A DNA stretch of 64,000 nucleotides from positions 9,790,698 to 9,854,697 of the forward strand of contig OZ037765.1 in the NCBI GenBank assembly GCA_964035545.1, read 5' to 3'. The translations under genes were made by a program, and so were the position numbers. The DNA comes from Bugula neritina. Taxonomy: Eukaryota; Bryozoa; Gymnolaemata; Cheilostomatida; Bugulidae. Below the pieces are notes generated by a model. That model was not told the DNA's origin, did no database searches, and was given only the letters and a program-made list of their open reading frames with translations. This document shows positions 11,316 to 26,564 of the stretch, piece after piece. Numbering within the stretch: position 1 is the stretch's first letter; each line of letters starts with the position of its first letter.

Positions 11316-12577
11316 CCAATTGTTAGAAGAAATAGCTCTCAGTATCTTTCTATACATTTTCATTAATAAAACTAGCTTTTTCTCAGCTATATGGTTGTTT
11401 CATATAATTATGGTAGTAAAGCATGACAACTATGGCAGCCAACAAAGTTCCGAAATGCTATGGCGACCTTCAACCTCCTTTAAGTCATTCCAAGCAAGCC
11501 AACGCAGTTTGGTCTTCAAACTGCTTGGCAAAAAGCATTTTACCAGTTGTAACCTCTAATTACTCTACTAGTAGCTAAATAACTGCCATCACACACATCA
11601 TTATAACAAATATTAGCAGTATAACAGTAGGTAATAATAGTAATAACAAGGTAGATGAATAATAATTGGGCGCAAAAGTTTTGATATGCATCTTCTGAAT
11701 CAGACTACGTGACTCCATGCAAGTAAAATTCAACATGGCTGCCAGAAGTTCAATCGTGTTTCCTCTCATCTCTCTCTCTCTCCCACTTTGCATGAGACTA
11801 GCTAGAACAAACTGCACTGTTGCAGCCCTCCTAGCTGATCTATTGGCTGTACTGCAGCCACATCAGGGTGGTCTTCCTCAGCAACTCCGTGTTCTCCATT
11901 GACCACAGAATGTGCTTCGACAGGGTCGCTCGGTGCTAACCGCACCAGACCGTCTGCCAGCTAAAGTTTCACATATGGGCTGGCTGGCAAAAAGGTCTTC
12001 TTATAGTGTAAAATTGTTTTGTTAGAGTAGTTGAACCTACAAATAGTAAAGTACATAGCAAATATTCTTTGCTTGAACTACAAGGTACTAAAATATGAGA
12101 TAGAAATGGAGGATATAAATATAGCCATCTGCTATAAGTCATTGATAATATGGTATTGTTAGACATATTTGCTTCACTATAACGGTTTTTCTAAATTCTA
12201 CAGTGTCTTATAAATTATGTACGCTTCATTTTCACCAAGTACTCAAGATGACTAGAAACATTATCTGAAAATAAAGTATACTGATTTGAATACAAGCTGT
12301 ATGTTGCAATATATAGAAAATTTGTTGAGTTCAATTAAACTAAAACATGTAATGGGCAATTATGGTGGAGCAAAAGTATTTTTATCCTGTTACAGAGTTT
12401 AACCTAGTTACAACTGTGGCCAACAAATTTATTATTTTAAATTATATAACAATTAGGATGCGATCATTTTTAAATGCGCTTTTAATTTGTTTTCTCCGCA
12501 GTTACGTAATTGGTTTTGATAATTATCAACACGAGATATTTAAGACATAATCAGATAAAATGTTGCTATTACTTTAG
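11316..12577. other. Junction between duplication copies, non-coding
   Basis: 11,316-12,000 is unique in the window and has only short open frames of no recognisable content. From about 12,025 the sequence becomes alignable with mucin intron 3 (about 3,410 onward), so the start of copy 2 lies near 12.0 kb. Confidence 0.55.
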
Positions 12578-12737
12578 GATCATGAAAAGAAGACAAGGCT
12601 ATGGGATGTTTGAAAATTTGGGTACAGATGACAGTGATAGTGATTGGACTTTTAACAACCCATCCTATGGAGAAAATAGCAACTCCTCCCTTTTCAGATC
12701 TAACAAAAATGGCTATAAGCACTCAAAATTATATTAA
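12578..12737 (+). CDS. Orphan copy of the mucin cytoplasmic-tail exon
   Basis: 160 bases preceded by an intact acceptor (ctattactttag) and in the same phase (2) as mucin exon 4 (3954-4113). It differs from it at 9 positions, of which 6 are silent and 3 change Gly to Ser, Asp to Asn and Ser to Leu. It keeps KRRQGYGMFENLG, FNNPSYGEN and the stop codon. No copy of the signal, repeat or transmembrane exon was found between 8.6 and 12.5 kb, so alone it is a gene fragment. It could serve as an alternative last exon of the upstream mucin or be a non-expressed remnant; an ATTAAA at 12796 could end such a transcript. Confidence 0.55.
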
Positions 12738-12740
12738 TAC

Positions 12741-12746
12741 TTTATT
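12741..12746 (-). terminator. Poly(A) signal of carbonic anhydrase B
   Basis: AATAAA on the minus strand, 230 bases past the CA-B stop (12979) and three bases beyond the stop codon of the orphan tail exon, the same geometry as at 4117-4122. Confidence 0.5.
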
Positions 12747-12978
12747 ATAACTGAATTTTATAACTTTTGGGATCTATATATTATGTTATAATATGTATTA
12801 AACAGAGAAAATAAGTGTATATGTGTTATGTATGGCAAAAAGGTAATATATTATGAGTGAGCATGATTGAAACAGCTTATAACTTTCGTGCAAAACAAAA
12901 AATAGTTGTGTAATTGAAGATGAAAAAGTTTTCAAAAAAGAGACAATCTATTTGTTCACCTGATAAAACATAATTAAA

Positions 12979-15900
12979 TTAGAAAAATCTTGTGATGAGC
13001 AGAGAAATGAAAGTGAGGACATTGAAGATTTGGAATGTTTCTGCGCTATTAAGATAGCCTTCTGGACTGTAATTGGTATCATACAAAGTCAGGGTTCTGC
13101 TTCCAAGAAGTTGAACCTCTCTGAAGAAGTCTACTCCATAGGTGTCATCATCTTGAGTTCTTATCATTTCCATCTAAAACCAAATACAACCCTCTTTGCT
13201 TAATACTGTTAAAAGTCAAAGGCAATTCGAGAGCTAAAATACACTGTATTTGCAAAATATGCATATAAGCTGTAATCATCTTGAGTTCTTATTATTTCCA
13301 TCTAAAGTTACAGAGTCTTTTGCTTAACACAATTGAAGCTACTCAACTAGAAGAAATTTTGAGAGAATAAATACAGTATATTTGTAAGTATGGATGTTTG
13401 GTAGTCATAGTTGTTTACCTGCTCAGCAGAAATGCCTATGGGTTCAGTGAAAACAGTCCATAATACAATTTCTTGACATCCGGGAGTTGTCAGTCCACCA
13501 AAGTAACGATAATAACTGCTTTTAAGAGCTGATGATACAAAATCCGTAACTTTAACTTTCACTCCGGATTCTAAATGATAATAAGGTAGTAAGTACACAA
13601 GCTTGGCTTCAATGTAATACACAAGAGAACTGTTGAAATTTCGATATATGCAACTATACTAACTTTATGATATTATATTGTGGAGTGAAATGCGCGTGAT
13701 CATTTAATAACATCAATATATACTCTCAATTATAGGTGGAGTAACAGCACATAGAAAATAAAAAACGCTAGTTTATATTCAATTATAAATTTAAAATTCA
13801 CTAGATTAAGGATGCATGTCTCCTATACTTTGGAATGTTGGTCTACTTTTCAAAAAGCTATGTAGTGCTAGTAGAGTACACTAAAATTTTCAACATAGAC
13901 CTACCCTGGTAGTTGGTCTCATTTCTTACAGCTTTTACAGCCTCAATTAAGTCATCCAAAGCAGTATTGTTTTCTTCTTGGAGCTAAAATAAATTGATCA
14001 AATGCAAAATGATTATAATCTTAATAAGCAAGAAATATTAAAATATTTTAATATATTCTGCCCACATGCACCAATATTTGTTGGTAGAAAATGTTGTGTT
14101 ATGCTACTGTTTAAAATCTGAATTTCATATAGCTGTAAATCAAAAATTCCGGCAATCAAGATGAATGCATTATCATATATTATACTCTTATTATATATGA
14201 ACTGTGCAAAAAACATTACTGAGATGCACTTGGCAATTTTAAATTATTTTCTAAGCAATCAATATAAATGGTATTAACCAGCTTATAATTAATAAATATC
14301 ATCGACAAACCTCAAAGAAAAATCCGAGAGCTGCAAAAGCATCACTGTTCTGTGAAGAAACTGCCTCCTGCACTGTGTTAAATTCAGAATTTTTATGGAC
14401 GAAATGAAGCTGTAAATACAACACCAAAAAGTTACAAAATACAGCCAAGAATTAGTACTGTTTTTATTATCGATAAATCTTAAAGTACAGTGCGACATTT
14501 GAGAATGTTCTCACCTCCATCGGATAGGAATTTCCATCAACAAGATGCTCACTGCCTTTTCTGTTGTTGGATCCCCAGTGCAGGTGGAATTGCACCACCT
14601 CATATTTTGACCCTAATGCCCCTCCTTCAGTTGTCATGGTTCCTTCATTTTCCAGGCTAAACTTCACTATGTAAACGAACACATAAAATATAATATTGCA
14701 TATAGCATAATAGAATAATACATATAATTATATTGCCTAAACCAATAATCCAATCAATATTTTATGATAGTTTTTCTTTGCATAATTCACACAAACATTT
14801 GATTTAAAGTAAGACAACTCCAATTTTATGTGATATAATTTACTTACCTGTGTAGTGATTGTTGAGTACTGTCCAGTCATTGGATTTGTCCCAGTTAGTC
14901 AAGTCCCAGCTCACTGCCTCTTCACCATACAGTTCATCTTTACTTGTAGGCAAATCGATTGGGGAATTTTTTTTCCCTCCGCAGTCTTCGAAATGCGTGC
15001 TCCATGCATCCGGTCCTGCATAATAAATTTAAATAGTAGCCACAAGATGCACATTATGTCAAAAACAGCAAGTCATTATAACATGACAAGGGGAAAAATA
15101 GAAAAAGATATGAATATTATAGTGTTATACATTGTGTATAAAACTATTCAGTATGAAAACTATCATGTGTATATATTAATGTTATAATTATACTAACCTT
15201 TACTTTTGTCGCTAATCACATAGTTCCATGCTAAAAAATAAACAAAAACCTTAAACTTAAAATTTATTTGATGAAAAACAATAACTTTTTCAATTCAAAA
15301 TATCCGGCTTCAAATGTTTGAAATGTAGCTAACACTCGACACAGTTAGAGAAAAGAAATTGGAAGAAAGAAACTCTCCAACTATTTCGAGACAAAACCCT
15401 GACTTCTGACTTTCAACTTATCAGTTTTCGCCAAGACGAGAAGTACGAAATACTCTGGAGTGTCAAGAATTCAAATGGGTTATCATTTGCAAATAAGCAT
15501 TTTACTTAAAGCTGCACTGACAATGATGTTGATTTAGCTCTAAAAGTTTTGGCTGAAAACTCCATAAATTCTTTCAACTTTTGTTCAAATAGCAGTTGTT
15601 TATAAATATGAATAATTTCAGTTGATTGGTGTTATTAGTTACAAATGCAGCAAGTGTGAGAACATGATATTTCAACAACAGGGTGGTGGTTAAAGTGGCC
15701 CTCAACTTCGGGCTATGACAGCTGGTATAATTATTACTGTCAACCACTCTTCAATTCAAAACGATTCTCTGTTTATCAGAACAGTAACTAATTTAGACAT
15801 TGTTTGGCTCACATGAAAAATATTCATGTAAATAATACACTTCAAGTTCTCATCTTAGTTCTAAAAATAGCCCAATATGGAAAGCTGAGGTTTGACAGGC

Positions 15901-18872
15901 AATCATGAAGGGAACCACCCTTTTTATAACTTCCACTACCAGACCTTTTGCCCTCCCAATTCTAAATATTTATAGGTTATAACGTGCTTATATAGAAATC
16001 CGAATTCCATGTTATCTTTCAGCAAACTATAACAGAGTTGGACTGCAGTCATGGCTAGTTTATAGGACAAAGTCTATATAGGAATGTTTTAAATCAAATC
16101 TAAGCCTAGCCAAAAATAGATGTTACTTGAGTTGACATGAATTTGCTTCATTCTACTTGTAAGTCTTTGCAAATCAGCACATGTCTTTATAATGTTCATT
16201 TGAATATTTACATAAATTTAATTAAGAAAATTGGCAAGTGGTTATACACTCAAAAAGAATAAATTAGTAGCTATAGCTGCATTAAATTCATATTTACTTA
16301 TAAATATTAAAATAGATGTTTCAATTCGAAATCACTTAATAATAGATTACAATAGTACAGGATAACTGGTTGTACTTTGGATATTTTTAGCTGAGATGCT
16401 ATTCAAGTTATTCAAGTTTTGATATTAAGTCAAGGTCAAATGAGATATGGTATCTGCTTTCAGATTTTGAATTGCCTAATATTTAGAAACCTGCAGTAAA
16501 TTAGCTGATGCCAATGACCTTGATAGGTAATTGCTTAGGTCAAGTAGTGAAGTTAATGAAACTCACTGGCCTATAGCTTTTACTTTTCAATTTAATGGAA
16601 CTACACACATCATTTTAGTTGAAGAAGGAATCAAATAAAAATTCTATCTTATCATTTCATCATCAGTCATTGCATATTGTTTTACACAACAAGTTAATTA
16701 ATAAGGAAGCAGCTGCAAAGAATAAGCCTGCATTATTGACATTCAATAGAGTAGAAATAACCCTCAAATCATGATATATTATGTCATTACAGTAAGGCTT
16801 TCGCAACCTAATTTGTTAAATGTTGAGGATATGAAGCTAGCTAAAAATATGCCCAGTTGATTGAGGAACTCTTGACAGATACTGATGGCATACCAGGAAA
16901 ATTGGGAGGACTTCTGATTGTAATTCTATTGAGTTGAACTAAAATGGTTTGGGTGGAAATATTTGAAAACGTTTTCTCTTTGGAATTGCTTACCACCAGC
17001 ACTTTTGAGCATTAGCATTCTGACTTCTATCAACAAGTGATTAATTATGAACTTATAATTATTCGATCAACAGTGAATAATTATATATGGGAGAAACAAT
17101 GGAGAAGAAAGGTGTGGACATTTAAAAGATGAAAGAAATATTCATCCTAAATTGCTAATGAAGGGTGGGGATGGGAAGGTATGAGTAAGAAAAATCACGA
17201 ATTCATGATTAATTATGGGTTGTCTTCTGTTTGTAAGACACTGACTGTTACAAAACAATATAGAGTCTCTATAGAAACTCGTTGCCATAGTTACCAATTC
17301 TGGCAGTTTTACCAGCTAACATATAAAACAAGAATTAGTAGAAATGCGCTTTTTGCAGGTTTGATGATAGGCAATTAAAATACTAACACAAGATAATCTT
17401 GAGCTTTATACTGGACCACTTTAGCATGATGTAAGTAATGGCCAAGATATATTATGAGTTGTAATAACATTGAGAGCTAGTATGGCTCATAACGTATTAT
17501 AGCTCATAATAATATATTACTGTTCATATTATATTAGAGCTCATAATGTAGTATCAGAACAGTAATACAAACAGAGACATATATCAATATGACTCTGTGC
17601 AATGAACTGTGAATGGTGATATCCAAAAACTTTGACCTAGCAACATTAATAAAGTGCAGACTATGCTATTCTGGTCTGACTCTTGCCGTATCTCACAACT
17701 TTGTGCCAATTTGAGCTGTCAGTTAAAGTTGAATTAAGTTTCAGGGCAAGACTGGCATTTGATAAACTCGCTATATTGAGTCTGAACTATTTCAACACAA
17801 TGGTTACAATAGAGCAGTCAATCAATGTCATCTCTATAGCAAGCCTTATATAGCCTATAATTATATTCATAAACTTGTAACGATATCTGCTTGACACTAG
17901 ATGTATCGAACTTTCTGTGGTCATTTCTAATTTAGAATGATCACTTTTTCATGTGCAAACTACCCCTACAGCGTTTATTCAGCTTTATGATTGGTCTTTA
18001 ATTAGTTTTACGCTCTCCCCCTCCCCTCGCAGCCATAAAAACAACAAACCGCAAATCAGAAGATTTGAATTTAACTCGTCTTTAAAGGTAGTCTTATAAT
18101 GCCTGGCTAGTTAATTGAGTCTGCAAGCAATTTTGTAATGAAATTATCATATTTTAAAACTCAGTTGAAAATTATTATTATTTGTGACTACAAGACTTGG
18201 AAATAAAATAGACTATAAAATATTTGTAGGTAGCTTTTCCAGGCCAAAAACATTTATACGTACAACAGAACAGTGCTTTATTATTTATAACTTGCTTATT
18301 TTCTTCATAAAAGACAGTTCATCCAAAAGTAACGAAATAAATAACTATATTAAAAACTACTTTAAGTTTATTTTCTAAGATAGGTTACACAGCTGCTCTC
18401 CAGTCTTTATACATTTTTTTAAAATTAAAAGTGCCATTTAGTTTAATCAGTTATATATTACTAAGATACTAATAGTTCTGTGGCAATACAGCCATAAAAA
18501 TATACAGTTAGGGTAAATTTAAAAATTTGAAGTTTTTCAAAATTGTTCAAAATTAGAATTTTTAAATATGTGGTAATATTTCTGTGTCAAAACCTAAGTT
18601 CAATATAAAATTAAATATATATTTATTATTTTAGTTCTAAGAGTACTTACACTTAACTTGACCGCATACATTTTTTACACCATCTAGATAAATAATCAAT
18701 TGCTGCGCATTTAGGAAATTTATATGTTTATAGGTCGTGATACCCTAAGGGCTAAGAGGAAGTACAAAGTATTGTGTACGTAGCAATACTCACTTTCAGA
18801 GCCATCATCAGCAAAGCACAGAGTAACAGCTAGTGCTGCTAGAGTAAATAGGAGAAAGTTCTTGTGCATCAT
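12979..18872 (-). CDS. Alpha-carbonic anhydrase B (CA-B), secreted, probably GPI-anchored, 8 exons, 318 aa
   Basis: Exons in transcript order: 18794-18872, 15198-15230, 14848-15015, 14515-14666, 14311-14409, 13905-13983, 13419-13570, 12979-13173; 957 nt, all phases as in CA-A. The start is the first of two adjacent ATGs (18872 or 18869). Signal peptide [20 protein letters not shown], cleaved near A-DD. Zinc ligands His121, His123 and His146; Glu133 and the LTTPG threonine are present, as is the extracellular Cys pair (CGGKKNSPI and PGC). Here the residue three after the third ligand is the usual His (LHFVH). The tail [18 protein letters not shown] is again GPI-like. It has a NET sequon in exon 6 and lacks the NRT of CA-A. 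Exons are highly similar to CA-A, so it is a recent duplicate; intron 7 contains an extra A-like segment (13277-13418). Confidence 0.88.
13277..13418 (-). repeat. A-like duplicate of intron 7 with a stub of exon 8
   Basis: Within intron 7 of CA-B, this segment is almost identical to CA-A 4493-4634: it repeats the first ~25 coding bases of exon 8, the acceptor and the whole short intron. The true exon 8 of CA-B with its own diverged acceptor lies further along at 12979-13173. The stub therefore offers a decoy splice acceptor at 13301. Confidence 0.7.
15231..18793 (-). other. Intron 1 of CA-B
   Basis: A 3.6-kb intron, larger than the 2.1 kb of CA-A. It lacks the gypsy fragment and (AT)n of CA-A. 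Around 17,490-17,550 a short motif related to GCTCATAA-GTATTAT recurs three or four times. No coding content is recognisable. Confidence 0.6.
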
Positions 18873-18934
18873 GTAAGGCAAGTCCTGGCAGGTGGGTGAC
18901 TGGCTTAGGATGCTTTCTCTTCTAGACTGAATCT

Positions 18935-19080
18935 CAACAAGCTGTAGGCTGGAATATATTGCAAAGTGGGCTGTCCTTGCCTGACCCCAGGGTCGGCATG
19001 AATGTAAAACAGACCTGCCCAGCACATTTAATTTTACCACAGATCTGCCACATCATCTCTTGTAAATCCTGTCCACAAAT
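18935..19080 (-). promoter_or_regulatory. Conserved promoter block of CA-B
   Basis: Aligns with 8665-8812 upstream of CA-A. Shared minus-strand elements are the ATATATT box (18954-18962) about 85 bases before the ATG, GACAGCCCAC, GACCCTGGGGTC, GTGCTGGGCAGGTCTGT and CAGATCTG. The TTTTATA seen in CA-A is not kept here. Confidence 0.5.
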
Positions 19081-22009
<2,929 letters not shown>

Positions 22010-22165
22010 GTATTAGGCCCATGCAATAATGGAGAAATTGAAATAGCCTAAGTTCTTTAATTTTTTATTAAAGTTTTGTTTGGGGTGAAGGTTGAAAATG
22101 TTACTTCTTTTGGTACATTTCTAATCTAGAACACAGGCATTTCTCCAAAACCGCACCTGCCTCTG
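22010..22165 (+). mobile_element. TA-type MITE family, copy 1
   Basis: One of five copies in the window of a roughly 150-160-base element with GCAGTAATGGAGAAATTG-like ends in inverted orientation and a central TTTGGGGTGAAGGTTGAA. The best defined copy is at 47241-47399. Confidence 0.6.
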
Positions 22166-22789
22166 CTGTTGCTGCATGAAGCTTATAGTTATAATGTTAG
22201 TGCAGGTGATTCCTCCATAGCTACTAATCTAAGGCTTTCAATTCTGATAAAAGAACCTATTGTTATGGATGACCGCATTTACTCATTATAAGGTGGTTGG
22301 CAGCTATTAATAAATTATTTTAAATCTAGCAGTTGAGTCTCTACTAGAATGTAGGGTTGATAAAAAGTATATCATAACAGAAATGTTTCAATTGGGAACC
22401 CTGCCATATATTTTTGCTTGAGCTGTGTTTTATGTTATAAATAGTCTTGCTCATACCTAAGAATAGATCTTTAGATATGAAAGTGGCTCGAATATTCAAT
22501 TACTTTGAATGTTTGAGTTTTATAATAGCGATAACATGAATTCAATAGGAATACAAGTAAGCTTTTGTTGAGGTTTGCATAAACTTGAATATAACCTCCC
22601 AATTTGAATCAAATATAGAGATGTAGGTTTCTAATTAGCTCAAGTTTTAATATAAAGTTTGGCATTTATGTTTAGAGTCAGATTGCTTTTATACAAAACA
22701 GAATTTAGCCTTCCACTAACAATTAGAAACTCGGTCAACAGCTAGTGCTCATGTGGACAAGTGTATCAGGTGCTTGTTGTAAAATAATT

Positions 22790-22859
22790 CCCCTATTGGG
22801 AATCGAACCCACAGACCTTCAACTTGCAAGCCAGCATGCTAACCATAACACCACAGGGC
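22790..22859 (-). repeat. tRNA-like sequence (SINE head or tRNA pseudogene)
   Basis: Minus strand reads GCCCTGTGGTGTTATGGTTA, then GCATGCTGGCTTGCAAGTTG and GGGTTCGATTCCCAATAGGG: acceptor ends pair, A and B boxes are recognisable, but the anticodon stem pairs poorly. Related sequences occur at 25309, 47801 and 55265. Confidence 0.5.
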
Positions 22860-22865
22860 TACTGG

Positions 22866-25308
22866 GGATCTCAACACCACACTTGCAACATTGTAGTCGA
22901 AAACATTTACAGCAACCAAAAAGACTGTATAGAAATAATCTGGGGAAATTTGCACTCACTTCAACGATTTAGACTCTGATTTAGTTGCTGTCAAGTATGG
23001 CTGCACTGCAACCTCATCCATCATCTGTCTCGTGAAGTGTGCTATTTCCTAGGTGTCTGCTAACTCATCACACTTCTCTAACTTGTCTATTATTTCAAGG
23101 AGGTACTTTATTAGAATTAAGTCATTAGATAATACATGACTACCCTTGCTATGGCACTCTACATCATCCCACTGCTTAATTTCAGACAGTCAAGCAAATA
23201 AAATGGAGAATATATCAAAATATCAAAAAAGGATACACTACTTTTTTAGATAAATGCTAAAGATTTCCATAAAACTATGGACAGGTTTCAATCTAAAGGA
23301 GTAACCTAGTCACTGGTCCTGACGCAGATTTAGGGTTCAGGCTTCAAATAAGCAGCTAGTGGCAGTTGAGAACTGCAGTTATTTTAAGGAAACCCAAGGC
23401 CCACAGGCTAAGAGTTACTAAACCTCTACAGCCAATTAATTAGAGATGTTGGTACTTGTAGGATTAAATTTCTACTTTTTTAGCTAATTGAGAATTATCT
23501 AATAGATTTGATGCAGGCTTACCTTGATGTTATGACCTAAGACTCACATATGAACTTTTTAACACAATTTATCATATATAAACATTGATAAGTTGATAAT
23601 TTAACTTTTTTTTCAATATTTTCACTTCAACAAATACTATAAACTATATAATTTTATTAGCACGGAAATGCATTGACTTTGACTTCTAGGAAACATACAC
23701 ACTGAACCAGTAGCCTACCCGTTGAATCACAGTAGGTTTACCAACTTTTACGCCATATATTTTGTTTCCTTATATCCGCAATATCCTATGAACTCAATCT
23801 ACAGCAGTTACATGTACTCTTGAGCATCCACAATTTTACCTCATTAATTACATTCATATATTCAGTACTTATATGTTTTTAACATCTATTCATTTTGAGT
23901 GATTTAAATCTTAACTAATAGTAATCAGTTATTGTGTGCAGTTTTCTGCTGCATGGTCAAACCTTTTGGAGGGGGGGGAGGGAGAGGAGTGAGGGGAATT
24001 ATCGGAATGGCTGTAAATCATATCTGTTGGCACCTGCTTTACTTTCAAGCTAAATGCCTATAGCTTTATATACTCCTGTATAAATTTTGAGGTGCAGCTT
24101 TACTCATCATGACTAATTTAGATTCACTAAAGGTGGGGTTAAAGTACTTGGGTTTCCATGGTGAGTATTGTGAATCTATACATATATACCATATCATTTG
24201 GTGTGGACCAGCCCATGCATTGCTAAGCAGCATGCTGTAAGTTGAGATGCATCCAATTGATGGGCTGACAGTGACATTCGAAACTAAGGCGCACCAGCAT
24301 AAAAAATATTTCAGAAAGTAAGCCACACTACTAAAAAATAGTAATAGTAATAGTAATAGTAATTTTGGTGTTAATTTTAGAGTAAATAGGTGAGTGCAAA
24401 ACATTTATCAGCATTAAAAATATTATATATACTCAATTTTCTCATCCATTTCCATCAACCACATTATGTGTGTGGATTAGAAAACACGTTCATATTTTAA
24501 TCAATCTTTAATACTTGTTGGAGACTTGCCTGCAGTCAGGTTATCAAGATAAGGCTGAAATATTTTATACCAAGAAGTAGATTTCTATGCACTGAAAAAA
24601 GAAGATTTACATTGATAACTTTTAATCAATGCAAAGTATAGAATCTCACTTATATGCCCTCTTTGTGGCTAGTTGTAAGGCCCAATTCATGTTATTCAAT
24701 TGCCTAAAAATTGACACGATAATTTATGTTCTTATCTCCTCTTATACCAGCATACCAGCGTCTCAAAGAGCAATCACCCCTTCACGTGACAATAATGCAC
24801 GTGGAGGCAGCCTAACATTCACTACCCCCACTCATGAATGCACGAGTGAATGCCCTTCAATGCTTTCACTGCTTTCAATTCAAGCAGAAGGAAACACTAT
24901 GAACTTGCAAAAGGTTGCCTATGAAAGAGCAGTGTAGCGTGCGTTTATTAAGACAACTATAAAAATAGCTAATCATAAAAACCTATGAGGATATCAAATA
25001 GATTATGTGATCTCAAATGAAAAGAGCTGGAAGACTTTCTCAAATACTATTATATGTTGTAGTCACAGGTGTGAATAGGGCAAAGCACTGCACATACCGG
25101 TTATTCAGTCATTTTGCAACTCAAAGCAGTTCTTATTTAAAATTAGCAGGAAACCAGCTGCAATCCAGCACACCATAATCCGTGCCTTGTGAAATAGTAG
25201 TGTTTTGCAAAAATTGTTTTGTAGGTTGCATTGAGTGAAATGGTTCTGTAACAAACTTCATTTGTTGTATTTATTTCTTCAACTCTGCTGTTATGGTAAA
25301 AGATAACC
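22866..25308. other. Gene-poor segment
   Basis: No supported gene. A G-rich run at 23,970-23,998 (several runs of three or more G) could form a G-quadruplex. An AGTAAT hexamer repeats about four times near 24,338-24,362. The longest open frame (24066-24404, minus) is driven by that repeat and a Leu run and is not believed. Confidence 0.4.
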
Positions 25309-25372
25309 ATCCTTCAACCCGGAGTCAAACCGCAGACCTCCAATTTGCAAGTCAGCTAGTTGCACTATGAAT
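25309..25372 (-). repeat. tRNA-like sequence, degenerate
   Basis: Minus strand carries GTGCAACTAGCTGACTTGCA and GGTCTGCGGTTTGACTCCGG, i.e. decayed A- and B-box regions in tRNA order. It abuts the hairpin at 25369-25454, suggesting both belong to one element. Confidence 0.4.
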
Positions 25373-25454
25373 CGTTCTATAAGCAGCTCTGAGTGCGGTA
25401 GTTTGGAGTTCTTGAGAGTTCACTCCCAACTTGGAGCTGTTTATAAAACAATTC
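25369..25454. repeat. Inverted repeat with 21-base arms
   Basis: Arms 25369-25389 and 25434-25454 pair at 18 of 21 positions (GAATCGTTCTATAAGCAGCTC). One arm recurs at about 54049-54068 (GGTTCTATAAACAGCTCC), so it is a dispersed element end. Confidence 0.6.
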
Positions 25455-26120
25455 TTACACTATAGGGGCTATTGGGCAATCACCGCACAACAAATAGGAA
25501 ACCACTTTTTAGTGCCTTACCAGACTTATCAGGTGAAGGTATTCTATTGGCCAACAGCAACTGGCTGTCCACGTTTTCTGAACAGTACTCTTCAATCCTA
25601 GCGACTAACATCTCTTATGTGAGTTATTAGTCATCCCCATATTTACCTGTATTATAATATTTATGCATTAAAACAGGATATGAAGCCAAAAACTGCTGTA
25701 TCTGGTGGAACAGCCCAGGATACGTCATAGACTAGTAACTCATTTATACTTATCTTATGGATGGTAATCTTGCGCCACACCCTGTTATAAATATGTCACC
25801 AGCTGTATAACGCTGTTACTTGTACATGCAAATTACACACGTTCTCCGCAGAATATATGAATACATAAGTATGCTGAGGACTATCAAGAGAGGTCTACTG
25901 GCTCTTACTGCCAACTACTACTCCATTGAGACTTTAGATAAGAAAAATATATCAAGATGTTTGACAGTTGTACTTAACTTTTTCGAAATTACTTCGACGT
26001 TTTAGTTCAAGTCAACCTTTCGAGAAGTTCACTCTCCAGGCAGTGCACCTCACCCAATGCAATCCAGCTAACTGTAACACAGCATATAAGAATATTTTCC
26101 AACACAATACCAAAACTAAG

Positions 26121-26559
26121 TGTAGGGCCACACGACGCGTTTTACACGAGTGTGTTGTGCGAGAAAACCCATTTAGCCCAAAAATTGGATTTTCAAGCGT
26201 CTAACATGCTGAGCGAGAAGTGCGACACGCTTGTGCGACACAGTTTGATCTAATTGGCTTATTGCCATGTAATATTTAGCGAGCACATTTTTTTATTTTA
26301 ATTTACGATTTAACTTTTAGCGAGCTGAATTACAACAGTTTTATATAGTTTGCATTTCCGCTTTTATAATATCCAAATTCGATGAAGTAATTTAAAAACA
26401 AACGTCTGTAGGCGAGCAGTAAAGTTTAACGCTAACATCATTGGCTAATAAATTTTTGCACTCGCAACACACGCACTGTGTGTGGCAGGTCACTAGCATG
26501 TATTCTAATGGGATTTCTCGCACGGCACGGTCGAGTAAAACGCGTCGTGTGGCCCTACA
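26121..26559. mobile_element. MITE with long terminal inverted repeats and 5-bp target duplication
   Basis: 439 bases bounded by inverted repeats of about 55 bases. The left end reads TGTAGGGCCACACGACGCGT and TTTACACGA; the right end, reversed, TGTAGGGCCACACGACGCGT and TTTACTCGA; similarity continues through GTGCGAGAAA-CCCATT. CTAAG flanks both sides (26116-26120 and 26560-26564). No transposase frame, hence non-autonomous. Confidence 0.85.
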
Positions 26560-26564
26560 CTAAG

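Noticed and set aside
11717-11902. 61-residue frame starting MQVKFNMAARSS
   Set aside because: Short, lies in the unique junction sequence, no recognisable domain and no splice support.
18720-19040. 106-residue frame extending CA-B upstream of its signal peptide
   Set aside because: It runs through the conserved promoter block and would hide the signal peptide; it also reads past the exon 1 donor.
24066-24404. 112-residue minus-strand frame with a Leu run
   Set aside because: The hydrophobic part comes from an AGTAAT simple repeat; no other evidence of a gene.
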